Source: Cudoniella acicularis (Eukaryota > Ascomycota > Leotiomycetes > Helotiales > Helotiaceae). From it: a DNA stretch of 64,000 bases. The stretch is from positions 1 to 64,000 of the forward strand of contig JAAMPI010000019.1 in the NCBI GenBank assembly GCA_013054445.1, read 5' to 3'. Below the pieces are notes generated by a model, which worked only from the letters and a program-made list of their open reading frames with translations, searched no databases and was not told where the DNA came from. Of this stretch, positions 24,361 through 35,408 are shown in pieces; position 1 is the stretch's first letter; the number at the start of each line of letters is the position of its first letter. The translations under genes and the position numbers were made by a program.

Positions 24361-24799
24361 TATGAACTTAGGGATGATTGTATATATCTGGGTTTTGTAT
24401 ATATGGTGGCTGTTTTGTTGGTCGAGCATGCATAGCGCGGCGTTTGGGGATGGGGCTCTGGCATTTGCATGGTGTTGGGTGAAGCAGGCTTGCTCACCAG
24501 ACGAAGTTATTTTTATATTTGAATCAGTTAAAAAAGCAATTTGAAAGTTTTTGGTCCCATGATTGAGGGGAAATATGAAGCCTCTACCGTGAAACGAGAA
24601 GTGGTCTGGAAAAGGCTGCCCCGGTAAGTGCCACATTCCCTTTTTAAAGACTGAACATTGCTCGTCTAGTGTCAGACTTAGTACTGGACAGGCTCTCCTG
24701 GTGCAGTTGCGATATGCAACAAATTTCAAGATGCTAGCTACAAAGGTATAATGGACCAGCCCAGCAATTTCCCTATCCGCTCTACTCCCGAAGATCAAA
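24361..24799. other. 3' region of the carboxylesterase gene, no gene seen
   Basis: The overlapping plus- and minus-strand frames here show no recognisable content. Confidence 0.4.
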
Positions 24800-25450
24800 A
24801 TATGAGATTCACTTCTTGACCTTCATAGAAAAAGACAAATCCATTGAGCGAATTCCCCTTTGTCACCCCCTTCAATCTTGGGTCAACTCAACTAGTTAAC
24901 CCAGCTAAGAAGACCGTGTACCTCTATCCCTGCTACAAGTTCAGTTTTCCTTCTAAATTTTGGAATTCACTTCTTGCTTTTGAAAGAGCGGAGTTGCGCT
25001 AATTTTGTCATTTCTGTTCAAGTCCTTGCGGAAGTCAACTCAGTTGCACTTATACCCATGCTCAAAATCTCTCTTTCGCTCTAAATTTACGACTCACTCA
25101 ATATTACGATAAGAAAAGGCTACGCTATTGTGTAGCTTTGCTTCGTGTTATTAGCTTAAAGCAAGTCAGCTAAGAAGCTTATGAGTCATATACTCTCTTG
25201 CTTGAAAGTCTCTTCCCCTCTAAACTTGCTATTCACTTTTGGTTCTGAGAGCCAGCGGCTTCAGTATTGCGCAAATTTGACCGCTATTATTGGCTCAAGG
25301 ATCGTCAGCCAAGAAGCTCATCTACCCTTACCCCTGCTCAAAACTCCCCTCCCTCTTAACTAGAGATTCAATTTTCGGTCTTCAAAGAAATTGATTACGT
25401 CATTTTGCGGGCAAGTGCTTCCGCAGGTCAAGTCGGCTGAGCAAATTGTC
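24800..25450. repeat. Degenerate tandem repeat, unit about 130-150 bp
   Basis: A unit containing an AGCTAAGAAG-like start, a pyrimidine-rich CCCCTGCTCAAAA/CCCTCTAAA segment and an ATTCACTTTTGG-like end recurs about every 130-150 bp. Clear unit starts lie at 24904, 25169 and 25308, with weaker ones near 25036 and 25435. An extra ATTCACTTCTTG end occurs at about 24810. The copies have diverged, so the array is old. It ends just ahead of the first of two paralogous gene remnants. Confidence 0.6.
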
Positions 25451-25619
25451 TATATATACACCCCCTCCCAATTCTCTTCCCTTCTTCTTTTCTTTCTTTT
25501 GCAATTTATCTTTCGACTTCCGCGACCAGGCCTTATGGTTTGCTTTTGGTAACCATCTCCAACACTACGACGTGCCTCTGTACGACAAGTCTACGCCGGT
25601 GGCAGGTAAAATCATAACG

Positions 25620-26713
25620 TATAGAGTATCTAGAAAATGCAGCCGACTTTCAACAGTTACCCAGGCACAGCGTGCGGGTTTGCTACAAAAGATTTAAACC
25701 GAGATCAACCATCCAAAATTGGCTAAGAATCTCGACTTGGAGGTCATGCTTTCTGCCCGAGTCCGCGCTATACCCCAAGACTTTTTGAGCCTGGAAAAAA
25801 AAGCCATTTCACAAGATGGACACTCTTCTGCGTAGTTATCAACTCATCCGATACAACCAAAATGGTGCCCTATGTCCCAACCCCCGAGCTCATGAACTTC
25901 GATTTAAATTGGAATTGGGTCCTTATCGCCTTTTTCCATGGCTGAATGGCATGCCGCAATCGTGGGTTGGTGCGCGTCAAGGTCTGCCGGGGTGTTACCA
26001 TGGAGTAGATCCGACATCTCGGGAGAATTTATGGAGAAAGATGGAAACAGTACATACTAGTTTGAAGAAGTCAGTTGTCAAAGAAGTTGTTCATCCGGTG
26101 GCAATGTACGTTGTAGAGGATCTGTGACTACTGGATTTAAGTAGTAAGCTAACCGTTGCCCAGTTTTCTCATGCGAAAGGGCGAATACGCCAGCGTCCCC
26201 GACGGCCGCATCAGTAACGAAACAGCTCGTCGTCAGCTCTGGAGAGATGGTTTGAATGACCACGACTGGATTGCGTACTATTTCACAGTTTACACCATTA
26301 GGCAAATTATCGATGCTGAATGGATCTACTCCGTAACTAATTTGGAACCAGATCTTACCTCATTGAAGGAATACATTCAAGATCTCATCGAGCGCTTGGT
26401 GAAGTTGATTGATGCCGACTTCCTGCACCTCATTGACCACGATCCCGCCGATAATAGCGTGAGATTCGACCCAAGTTGGATTTCGCCAACAGTTCCCCGT
26501 GCAAAGGCGTGTTATCTTCACTCTCCATTCCAGGAATGAAGATATACTTGGTATTGACTTTCCTGCTAGGTAAAATCTGCTTGGTACCGACTCCACGTTG
26601 CTGAATCTTCGCGTGTTGGCCATGTTGACATTACAGAGTGGCCTGCACATACGGCCATTAAGAAACCTGCTGGCAAGGCATTGTGGGAAGACTATCACCA
26701 TTTTAAATACTGA
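25620..26713 (+). pseudogene. Copy 1 of a tandem pair of unrecognised paralogues
   Basis: Coding blocks shared with copy 2 (27.2-28.4 kb) can be followed in order: AQRAGLLQKI then a TAA at about 25695, KNLDLEVML, LFPWLNGMPQSWVG, VVKEVVHPVA, then after an intron (GTACGT donor at 26109, GCTAAC branch-like site, CAG acceptor) FLMRKGEYASV, RLVKLIDADFLHLIDHDP and a last exon WYRLHVAESS through TEWPAHTAIKKPAGKALWED. Copy 2 has Glu where copy 1 has the TAA. The final exon would need a GC-AG intron. No signal peptide, membrane segment or known domain is visible. I do not recognise the family. The paired introns in both copies support real ancestral coding. Copy 1 may be dead or may start downstream of the stop. 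Confidence 0.5.
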
Positions 26714-27199
26714 GTTTTCAGAAAATGATCATGGATAGTAAGAAGGTGTTGCAAGAGGCTTGTGTGTAATTTTTTGCATATCAAGTCTCCTATCGGTTCT
26801 GATGAGGCAGTTTTGCCTGTGGACCATATTTATCTTTTCCTAGCAGATCTGTAAACGAAGCATTTCGCACAGGATCTGAGAGGTTTTCTTTTCAACTCTC
26901 AACAGGCAGTTTTGCCTTAGAAATAGGTAGTATTGCCTTGAAATATTAAAACAATATCTAACTGCCGAACATCTGAAAGCGTGCAGAATCCCCTATCAAC
27001 ACCCATGCTTCTTTGATTTGAGGTGACACCTGGAAGGAATCAGGAAGGAAGTAGATTATTCTATCACTTACCTGTTTCGTCTTGCATGGTTTCCCGGGCC
27101 AGCATATAAGCTACCTATATCGTTACTAGCTTCTTTGGAGAATCATATACCCTCGATGACACTTTTGGAAATACCAGTGAGAATATTTCTCAGCAAATA
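26714..27199. other. Spacer between the paralogue pair
   Basis: A short repeated phrase (GGCAGTTTTGCCT-like) occurs near 26808, 26904 and 26925. No gene was seen. Confidence 0.4.
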
Positions 27200-28407
27200 A
27201 TGACTAAGTCAACGTCAGCAGCAGATAAGAGATCTCGATTCTGGAAGACTTATTGATTTATTCGGAAAGTTTACGGTCAAGGTAGTCACACGAGCTCAAC
27301 GGGCTGCACTACTCCAAAAGCTCGAGACAGCAATTGCGAACCCCGCATGGTCCAAGAAACTAGACTTAGAAGCGAAAATCCTACAATATAACTGAAAGAT
27401 GCCCCCTGTCCTCGAATCTCAAAATTCACACCCAATTGCCGAGTATCAAAGGATCGGCACACTCTTCTCAGAACACCAGATTAACCGTTCTTATCCCATA
27501 CGCGGCTAGGCAGAGGAAACAGATGTGAAATCTCTCAAACGCGCGATCACAGAAAAACAACTTCGCACCCCCATACAAATTATCCCTCTTGTGACGTGGT
27601 TCCTTGGGCCTCTGGAACCTGACTTAGCATATGATTGTTTGCCTGCAAAGCATCAATTTGACAGAGACACCGCAGAAGCTGGTATCCTATTTGAAAAAAT
27701 TGACAACATAACGAAGACTCAGAAACGCGAGGTTCATGTGGAAATTGTTCACCATGTAACAATGTTTGTTAAGATTTCCGATTTAGAGAATGATTGCTGA
27801 CTTTTGGGGGAGATTTCTCTTGTGCAAAGGAGAATATCAGAACATCAGTGAATCCGATATCCTTAGCGATGACGCCCGCTTACGTCTCTGGGAAGATGGC
27901 CTGAAAGCTTATCCGTGAGTTCCATGTTATTTCCTTGCGATAGATGTGGGCAGCATTATAAACACACAGTTTATTTGCTCCAAAGCGCCACCTGTCCTAT
28001 ACGATGGCGAGGATCTGATCTTAGTCCTTACGATGCTGCACTTGAGACACTATGCTAAGCGAGTCATTTTTGATCGCTTAGTAAAACTCATTGACGCAGA
28101 ATTTTGCTCTTTGTGGACCATGATCCGTCAAATGCAGCAATTGATTTCAATCCAAACAACAAAGGAACACAGGAAGCTTTCGGCCAAGTAAGCCCAGTTT
28201 TTTGTATTCTAGAGCACGATTTGATCTAACCCTTATTAGTTTAAAGAAGTTTGGATTCGCTGCGGAACCGACGACATAGCGAGGGAAGACTATATTCCGC
28301 TTGAGAACTGGCCATCCCGTGGTGAAGTACGGAAAGCTGGAGAGGGACCCTGGCGCGATCTTCTTGAAACAGTGATTAAGTCCGACTCTGGAATTAGCAT
28401 GGCATGA
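27200..28407 (+). pseudogene. Copy 2 of the tandem pair of unrecognised paralogues
   Basis: The blocks match copy 1: RAQRAALLQKLETAI, KKLDLEAKIL, IIPLVTWFLGPLEPDL, VEIVHHVTM, an intron at the same place and phase as in copy 1, FLLCKGEYQNIS, RLVKLIDAEF and, after a one-base frame change near 28100, LLFVDHDPSNAA. A GTAAGC-donor intron (28189) follows, then FKEVWIRCGTDDIARED and ENWPSRGEVRKAGEGPW to a stop at 28405-28407. A TGA occurs early (after AKILQYN) and a TAG at 27508 is probably removed in an intron. The frameshift in a conserved block argues for a pseudogene. The function of the family is unknown to me. Confidence 0.55.
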
Positions 28408-29297
28408 TGGGGGCTGACACGATTGTCAGAAAGCCTCCCTCTTTGGGAAACTGCATGGGACGTCGTATGCCGTCCTACGGAGTACGATAATCTGCATAGA
28501 TTTTGAGGTTTCCCACCAAAAAGTTGAATGAATCTTTCAAAATCACAAAATTGATTCTGACACACTACCTCCGACTTCCTGAACATTGCTGAAATATATA
28601 TGCAGATAGTCGGTGATCAGGGGGTGTCATGGATTAAGCGAGGAGAAAAAGGTGTAACTAATAACCGAGTTTCCCCCGTCAAAACACTATGAAAAGATGG
28701 GGCGAAATTTCTGTTATTCTACAGCCGTTGCACGCTGTTCATGGATCAGGAGGTTTCACGAGAGAGGCTTGCTCATATTTAGATAACTCTCAGAAGAAAA
28801 CCCGCAATACAAGTGCTCCAAACACGTAGCTAGGGCTCCCGTCGAAAGGTCGCACAGATCACTTGAAAGTTATAAAATAACCACCAATTAAGAGTACTTG
28901 AAAATATAGAAGTGAAGCTTGACTTGACACGAAGGAGAAAATTCATAGTCCATCAGAATATATAGCATGCATAATATGGTTATTTTTCGAAGTGTTATAG
29001 CGGAATATTCGGCACCGAGAGCTTTTAAACCCAAAGTCTCCACGAAATTATCAATTCCATTAGTGTTAAAATTCTCAAAGAGTCAAAAAATATTTAAGTA
29101 TTAAGATTTGGAACGGAAGGTCCCTAGGACTTTCGAGTTTTGATACATGAATCAAAACCAGATGAATGATCCCGAAGAAATGACGGTGCTTGCAGCTCGA
29201 TCCTTGATGCTATTCTTCCCCATAGTCAATCCTGGTTGATATATTGACCTTTTATGCTTCTAGAAGTGACCTCCAGCTGGGAAAACAAAACCTCGCC
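28408..29297. other. No gene seen
   Basis: The sequence is mixed to AT-rich with no recognisable feature between the 3' ends of the flanking genes. Confidence 0.45.
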
Positions 29298-31025
29298 TCA
29301 TCTCTTGACCTTAGGTGAATCCGAAGGCACCTGCACCTCCACGACCTTTGTAACCGAGACAGGGGATGTGCGTGTTAGTATCCCAGTGGGACTTGGTGTT
29401 GATGCAGTCGTTGAAGCATGCGCCACTCTTATTGCTGCATCGTCGGTTTCGGTAATTGGTAGAGTGATGTATGTTGGAATGCTGTAGTTGGTCTCGAAAG
29501 TGTCGCAAATGTCCCACAGACTTGATATCCCTACTGGTGGATATGTAACGGTCGGTTTCCATTGATCTTGATGGATCGTCGTGGACCCCCAGCTATATTT
29601 GCTGAAATACTTGGCAGAACCTATTGTTGCGAGATCTCCAAAGTCCATTGGGTAGGGTGTTTGATCGCAGTGTCGAACGTTTCCGTGCCTCCCACCATAG
29701 CAATGAACCTTGAGACTACTTATTTTGTCCACAGCTTCAGTAAAAGTTGCGGTTTCAATGGGATCGCCATAGCTAATCCATTTGCCATGACCGGCTGAGT
29801 ATCCTGTCAGGGTTCGAAGCTGAATATTGCTAAGGGCATAACTGCACAATTCAAATTTTTAGTATTTTACCTTATATTTGAATGGATTTGAGTGGGAAGC
29901 TGGTAAATCATCGTTGAAAATCCTTTGCGATACTTCAAAAGATTTCTGAAGTTCGGCCTTCAAGATCGGTTTGTAGCGTCGAGTAATCAACACCGTGAGA
30001 AAAAAATAAAAAATATGAGTTTTGGGATGCACTTACTATACTGATGGTGACGTCAAAGTTTCATCCCCAACCTCGACAGTGTTAGGAGCTCCGGCGATTG
30101 TTTGAGCTGGCAGAATTGTAGATTTTGTACCGTTGGCGCAAAAGTCACCCCCGAGGGTCACGGGCCAGTAAAGCATAGAATATGTGTCCGCATTTACACC
30201 GCATGTGACTTTCGTGGCAGTGGTTGCATATGAGTCCAGAGTTTCGCAGGGCGGCGCAAGCACTCGTGAGATATATTCCAGGTCATCTCCCGGCCAGATC
30301 GTTGTTAAGCTAAGCGCCTCGATGCTTGCTATCATAGATGCTCTAGTCACAAACGCATTGCTGCAGGCTGCTCCCCAATTTTGAATGGAACACGTGGGTG
30401 ATGGAAGATATTGTTGAGTGGTTGTGGGATAATAGAAATATGAATATTGGGTAATGTTGTAGGCGGTCGAAGTAGTCATGTACGAGTTCAGTATTGGAGA
30501 TCCGGTTGCTCGAGGTATTCCATCACAAAGCGTTGTAGTCGGCGCAGGCCATGCTTCATCGGTATGCCACCATGATGTTGAAGAGACCGGGATAACCGAC
30601 GATATTGTAGATATTTTCTGTCCGACATTATCATAATCGATCTCAGATGATCTACTTGTATAAAAGGCGTAAGATTTCCAGCAATCTAGATCGTCATCTG
30701 AAATTCCAGGGTATGAATCCTGGAACACTGGTGGTGCTGTGATTTCCGGTGCTTGCGCGGTTGTTGAACTACTTGCTGATGATATGGTAGAAGCTTGAGA
30801 CGATGCAGCATCCGAAAACGCGGTACTGAGAGTGGTTGCAGTTTTGGTTGCGATCTGCGATGTAATCGAAGCCCCGGTGCTGGCCGATTGCGGCTCTAGT
30901 AAATGATGTTAGTGATTAATTAGAAAAAGCTCCACTGCTTTCAATTTTCCGCTTCACTTACCGATGCTTGCAGCGCCAATTTTGAAGAATACAGCTAAAC
31001 CAAATACATAAACTAAGACGGCCAT
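29298..31025 (-). CDS. Secreted Ser/Thr-rich protein of unknown function
   Basis: Three minus-strand exons (31025-30962, 30895-30037, 29841-29298) join in frame to 488 aa. Both donors are GTAAGT. The N-terminus MAVLVYVFGLAVFFKIGAAS is a signal peptide. A Ser/Thr/Ala-rich linker (TISSASSSTTAQAPE) precedes a Cys- and Trp-containing body with blocks DSYPGISDDDLDCWKSY, TCSIQNWGAACSN and GTKSTILPAQTI. The last exon holds YSAGHGKWISYGDP, ends basic (SPKVKR), and has no hydrophobic tail, so the product is probably secreted rather than GPI-anchored. I do not recognise a catalytic domain. Its layout resembles other lineage-specific secreted proteins. Confidence 0.75.
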
Positions 31026-31979
31026 TTTCCGAATTTGACCCAGTAGTGATCGGATTAAAAAGGCAGAAGTCACTTGGATGTTATTGCTGAAGGCTTTAAT
31101 ACTTCAAGTGATGCTGCTTATATCCGTCATACGCTATTAAACTATGACATATAAACCCCTGCCATAATCTATAGGTTTGCTTAATTCCGGGATTCGGAGC
31201 ATGCTGACTTTTGTTGTTACTTTGAAATAGAACTCAAATGATCTGTATTACGCGTCACTCTATTAACCATGCACTCAACTGCGCCACTCTCGTTTTCATT
31301 ACCATGGTTCTATCATACTACTTTATTCACTGCCCAACTTCACTGTAATAGCGGGTGGCAAAAAAAGGATACGTGGCAATTCGTATATGCAGCTGTAGAA
31401 CCACTTGAGTACCTTACTCTGGTGGAGGATTCTGAGTTGCGTGCAGCCAATTAGGCGATTTTGCAAATCTTCTCACGTAAATTTTATTATACTTATCCGT
31501 AGAGCAAATTTACTGGAAGGATTCCAATAATACAACGTTACCATCTAAAAATATACACAGGATTTCCGGTTAAAGTTCTAATCCTCGTCGCGGAGAGGTC
31601 TCTCACGACCTAATGGAGGATCTTTGAAAATCTTCACAGCTCTGAGATTATTTTCGGTTATTGGAAATTTACTACTTGCATGTTGTATAAGAAAAAATTT
31701 TAAGATCTCTGGAATTTTTTGACTGCTATTTAAATAGATCTGTAGATTTCCATGTTTTCTAGCTAAAATTGCTAGAAAGAATTGAGAATTTTATACTAGA
31801 TTTGTGACAGTTATATTTTCTAATTCCAATCTATTCAATGCCTCGTCATCAAGTCATCTCAGACTTTCCAAAGACATCGAAAGAAGAGCAAGAAAGGCCC
31901 CTGTTTTCGCTTGCACCTCTTGCGAATCCACTAAAAAGAGTAGCACCAAACAGAGCGTCATTTGTGCTTCCACAACAGA
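31026..31979. other. No gene seen
   Basis: This is the promoter region of the preceding minus-strand gene plus AT-rich sequence. The short plus-strand frames at 31269 and 31838 have no support; the second overlaps the gene on the other strand. Confidence 0.45.
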
Positions 31980-32858
31980 TTAATTTATTAAAACCCTCTG
32001 AATATCTCGCATTTGAACGCCAAGTGGGAAAGGAGCATTCTTGTCCCCAGCACTCCAGAGGTCTCCAGTGTGTAGAGTATTATGTTTGTCAACCCAAATG
32101 ATGCTCGATACTTTTGGGTTTGAGACCAATACTGGCCACTCAAAAGATGTAAATGTCGAATTTTCTTTTAACCCGTGTTGATTCATAAAGACCAATACTT
32201 TGCCACTAGATGCCTGTGACATGGCAGCACTTAATATTTCAATCCTGGTGTCCTTGCTTTTCTTGTCAAAGAATCTGGCCTCAATCTGATCATCAAACCC
32301 TTTAAAAATCATGTGGTAGTCGAGAAATCCCATTTTCCGAGCATATTGCGAGGCTTCTTTATCTTGCCCCGAAGAATAAAAGACACTTTTGTCCTTAGGC
32401 AGGGGTCGGGGACCTTCAGGCGCAAGGTACTTCATTGCTCTTTGAAATGGATTTTTGAATGCATCTGGTGGATGTGGTACCACTAGAGACTGACTTGGAA
32501 AGGCTGTGATGGAATGCGGACTCTGGTCGGGAATATGCTTGTCAAGATCCTGAAACGTGACTGTTTGTTAAGAGTCGATGATTGTTTTCTCCGGGGATAT
32601 GCTATGATGTGAAATAATACAATTACGAATTTGATCAAAATTTTTAAGCCCATGAGATTGTTCAGACACCCTAGCTCTTGCTACTACTGTAGTTCTCAGC
32701 ATAATAAATTTCTTTCTGTGGGCGAATTTTTACTCACCTAAGCCAGTGATCTGACCTTTATCAAAAATGCATTCCAGAATAATTCCCGGCGCTAAAGATG
32801 CAGCGGATCGACATAAAAGAATTATTATCGACAGAATACCGCTAGAAAGAAACTTCAT
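31980..32858 (-). CDS. Small secreted protein, unknown function
   Basis: Two minus-strand exons (32858-32738 and 32560-31980) encode 233 aa. The start MKFLSSGILSIIILLCRSAAS is a signal peptide. The GTGAGT donor is joined to an AAACAG acceptor, which gives ITGLVTFQDLDKHI; the next acceptor, 9 nt further in, would create a stop. The mature part contains SVFYSSGQDKEASQYARKMG, an acidic/basic middle, SSGKVLVFMNQHG and NPKVSSIIWVDKHNTL. The pattern of a strand-turn FYSxG start and a later conserved hydrophobic strand recalls a broad group of fungal secreted proteins of unknown function, but I cannot name it. There is only one Cys in the mature region. An upstream in-frame ATG at 32933 would hide the signal peptide and is less likely. 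Confidence 0.7.
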
Positions 32859-33960
32859 GGTGGGAGTTTTAGTGGAAATTTGAACGCAGTGAAGAGTCTT
32901 TGACTTCATTTCAGCACCGTAATTCCACAACACGAAAAGAATTCGAAAAGGTTTCCCTGCACTATGTATACTGCATTTGGTTAGTAGTAAATTGTTAACA
33001 GGCTATTAAAGAGGGGACAACAATAAAAGCGCCACATCGAAGTCACCAGAGAACATGCCGAATGTGGTATAGGAGCGCCCTATGTCCTTTCTGAAACGTT
33101 AATCTCATAGTTGTTACTAGTTAAAAGGTTTTGAGGTAACGTTGGATATGACTACGTAATATTGACCGTTGTAGATGGGTGACTGAAGCAATAATTGTGC
33201 TTACGATCTTTAAAAGAGGCGCATTTATCCAGATGAAAGTGTTATTAATTTCTTTAACCTAAATGGCCCGCTTCAGGAAATTTTAAGTGCTTGCGCGTTC
33301 CAATTCATTGTGCAACTGCAAGTCGCCGGCTGAATGACAGTAGCGGCCCGATTGAAACTCCGGACTCCGAAAGACCATTAGTTGAAGGTGGGCCCGGGGA
33401 AGACAGAGAACAATTGGGTTGGCTATCCTCATGAAGGTGTCCGAATTCTAAAATGCTAAATAAATGAAACTTGATATCTTTAAAAATGGGTGATTATAAA
33501 ACGAAATTCATGCTCTGCTCCTGCAGCGATATTACTGCACATTGGCATTGAAGAGACGTGGAAGAGATAATCGAGAGCTTGGCGTGTAATTATTTTAAAA
33601 GACTTGGGGAGACGAAGATGTCCTTCGGATTTCTTTCCACTCATAAAAAGAATGCAAGCAACATATCCTGAACCCCGAGTTCATCAATATTGACAACGAT
33701 TAAACGATCGCACCGGTCTTTTCGCACACAATCCGAGCTTCCACCAAAACTGACATCTTACCGAAGTTCAACACGCATCCTGTTCCACGACACGATCTCA
33801 CCTTCGAGAATCGAAATGGCTACTCACGAGGATGCGAACTAGAAGCTCACCGAGTTCTATTAATCCCATTAACTGCCGCCCGGCATGCCGCCACCTAGGC
33901 ATAAGGTGTTAGTTGTCGCATTCACTACGAGTTATGTTGTCCCCCATATCTACGGCCGCA
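32859..33960. other. No gene seen
   Basis: No coding feature was recognised. The right part may contain further remains of the helicase fragment that follows, but every frame is interrupted. Confidence 0.4.
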
Positions 33961-34371
33961 TTGGGCCTTATTTCGAGAAGAGCGTGCTTGACAAATAATG
34001 ATATTGAGCGGGTCATTGGCCCTTGCACCGAGCTTCAGTAAGAACAAATCAAGGCATTTGCTCGTAAGATTCCTTTGGAAATCCTTCTCATTCCTGGCGC
34101 ACCTGGCACCGGCAAGACCAGCGCTTTCATCCAACTTATCCTTGCTTGCGTCCTTGCAGGCAAGCGCGCTGGTGTTTATGCTTCTACGAACGCCGCGACC
34201 AACAATATCGTCATCCGTGCTATGAATGCCAACGAGAAGCAACGTTTGATCGACCTTGATGGCATGCTCGTTATCCGTCTATGGACAGATCAGATCGAAT
34301 GCAAGATCCTTCAGTCAATCGACGCTGATAATTTACAAGAATTCCTTGATAAATATGTCGCTAAGAGTTGA
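33961..34371 (+). pseudogene. Fragment of a superfamily 1 (UPF1/NAM7-like) helicase
   Basis: The frame contains VIGPCTELQ, then an in-frame TAA (34039-34041), then EQIKAFARKI, the Walker A segment LLIPGAPGTGKTSAF and a following ASTNAATNNIVIRAM that matches the Ia-like motif of UPF1-type helicases (usually APSNAAVDN). The frame stops at 34371, and sequence after it is extremely AT-rich. No DEAD/DE-type motif II or later motifs are present, so only an N-terminal slice of the ATPase core survives. It may be a captured gene piece in a repeat region. Confidence 0.55.
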
Positions 34372-34916
34372 GGGCATAGTAAGTCGAAGGGCAATTCTAA
34401 GTCGAGGTGTAATATTGAAACCCTACCCGATAAAGATATAGTAAGTAAATAATATAAGTTAAAAAGTGATTTATAAATAGAATAATTTAAACCAGTTTTA
34501 TAAGTTTACTTTAATATCTCTATAGCCTTAATATTATAATATACTAAGTAAAAATCTAATAATATAAACTAAACTAATAATTATATTATTAATTTAATAT
34601 TTTAAGGCTTAAAAATAAATTCTTTATATTAATATTTAAAAGTATTATTTTTATTTAAAGATATAATCCTATTATTTATAATATAAAGTCTTTAAATAAT
34701 TAAGATTTAAAAGATTAATTTAACTTTAAGCTTTTATTAAAATTATATCTTATATTTTAAAATATATTATAAGATTAAGAGATTTTAATAATTTTTTTTT
34801 TTATTTGTTATAATTTATTATATATAGTTTTTTAAATACAAGTTTAAGTTTTTTATTTNAACTTTTTTTAATATTTAATTAAAAAAAATTCTTTTAAAGT
34901 TAATTTTAAATATATA
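34372..34916. other. Extremely AT-rich block, probably RIP-mutated repeat
   Basis: From about 34440 the sequence is almost only A and T, with TTTAAA/TATATTA-type words and no open frames. It contains one unknown base at 34859. This is the look of a repeat mutated by RIP, or of AT-isochore filler. The solo LTR that follows sits inside it: AT-rich sequence resumes at 35174-35280. Confidence 0.65.
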
Positions 34917-35173
34917 TGCCACAGATCTGGTGCAACGCACAGTCCTGTGACTAGGAAGCCTTAGACAGTGTGGCGCTATATTCGACAGAGGCTGCGACGC
35001 GTCCCCCTTATCACGTGTCCTCGCTTAGCAGAACTCACCTCCTGTATATAAGGCCTCTTCAAGGCCACCTCTCCTTCTTCTCTCCTTAGCTTAGTTTCTT
35101 CGTAATATAGCATTTCTTGCAAATACGTCCCCACGTGACGTCAGGGCCTTAGTGCCTTTGCAGAGCTGTAACA
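34917..35173 (+). mobile_element. Solo LTR (257 bp) with 5-bp target duplication
   Basis: A GC-normal island inside AT-rich sequence begins TGCCACAG and ends CTGTAACA, short imperfect inverted ends with the TG...CA rule. It is flanked by ATATA on both sides (34912-34916 and 35174-35178). Inside are a TATATAAGG box (about 35045) and a pyrimidine-rich start region, as in retrotransposon promoters. No retrotransposon coding sequence adjoins it. The flanks are AT-rich, so a chance ATATA match is possible; the ends and promoter layout still favour a solo LTR. Confidence 0.65.
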
Positions 35174-35408
35174 ATATAAATATATAAGCTTTAAAGAATA
35201 TTAACAAAAAGAAAATATACTATAATAGAAATTATATAAATAACTATTTTATAAGTTAACTAATTATGTATAGTAAAGCACTTCCATTTTTGTTCTATAT
35301 TGATCACGTGATTTTCAACACAGCACGTAATCACTTATTTTCTCTCGCAAATCGGTCATCTCTTGTCCCTTCGGAAGAACTTCCTTCTCCCTTAGGCATA
35401 TAATTTAA

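Noticed and set aside
31838..32101. Plus-strand open frame (87 codons)
   Set aside because: It overlaps the 3' end of the secreted-protein gene on the minus strand and has no coding features of its own.
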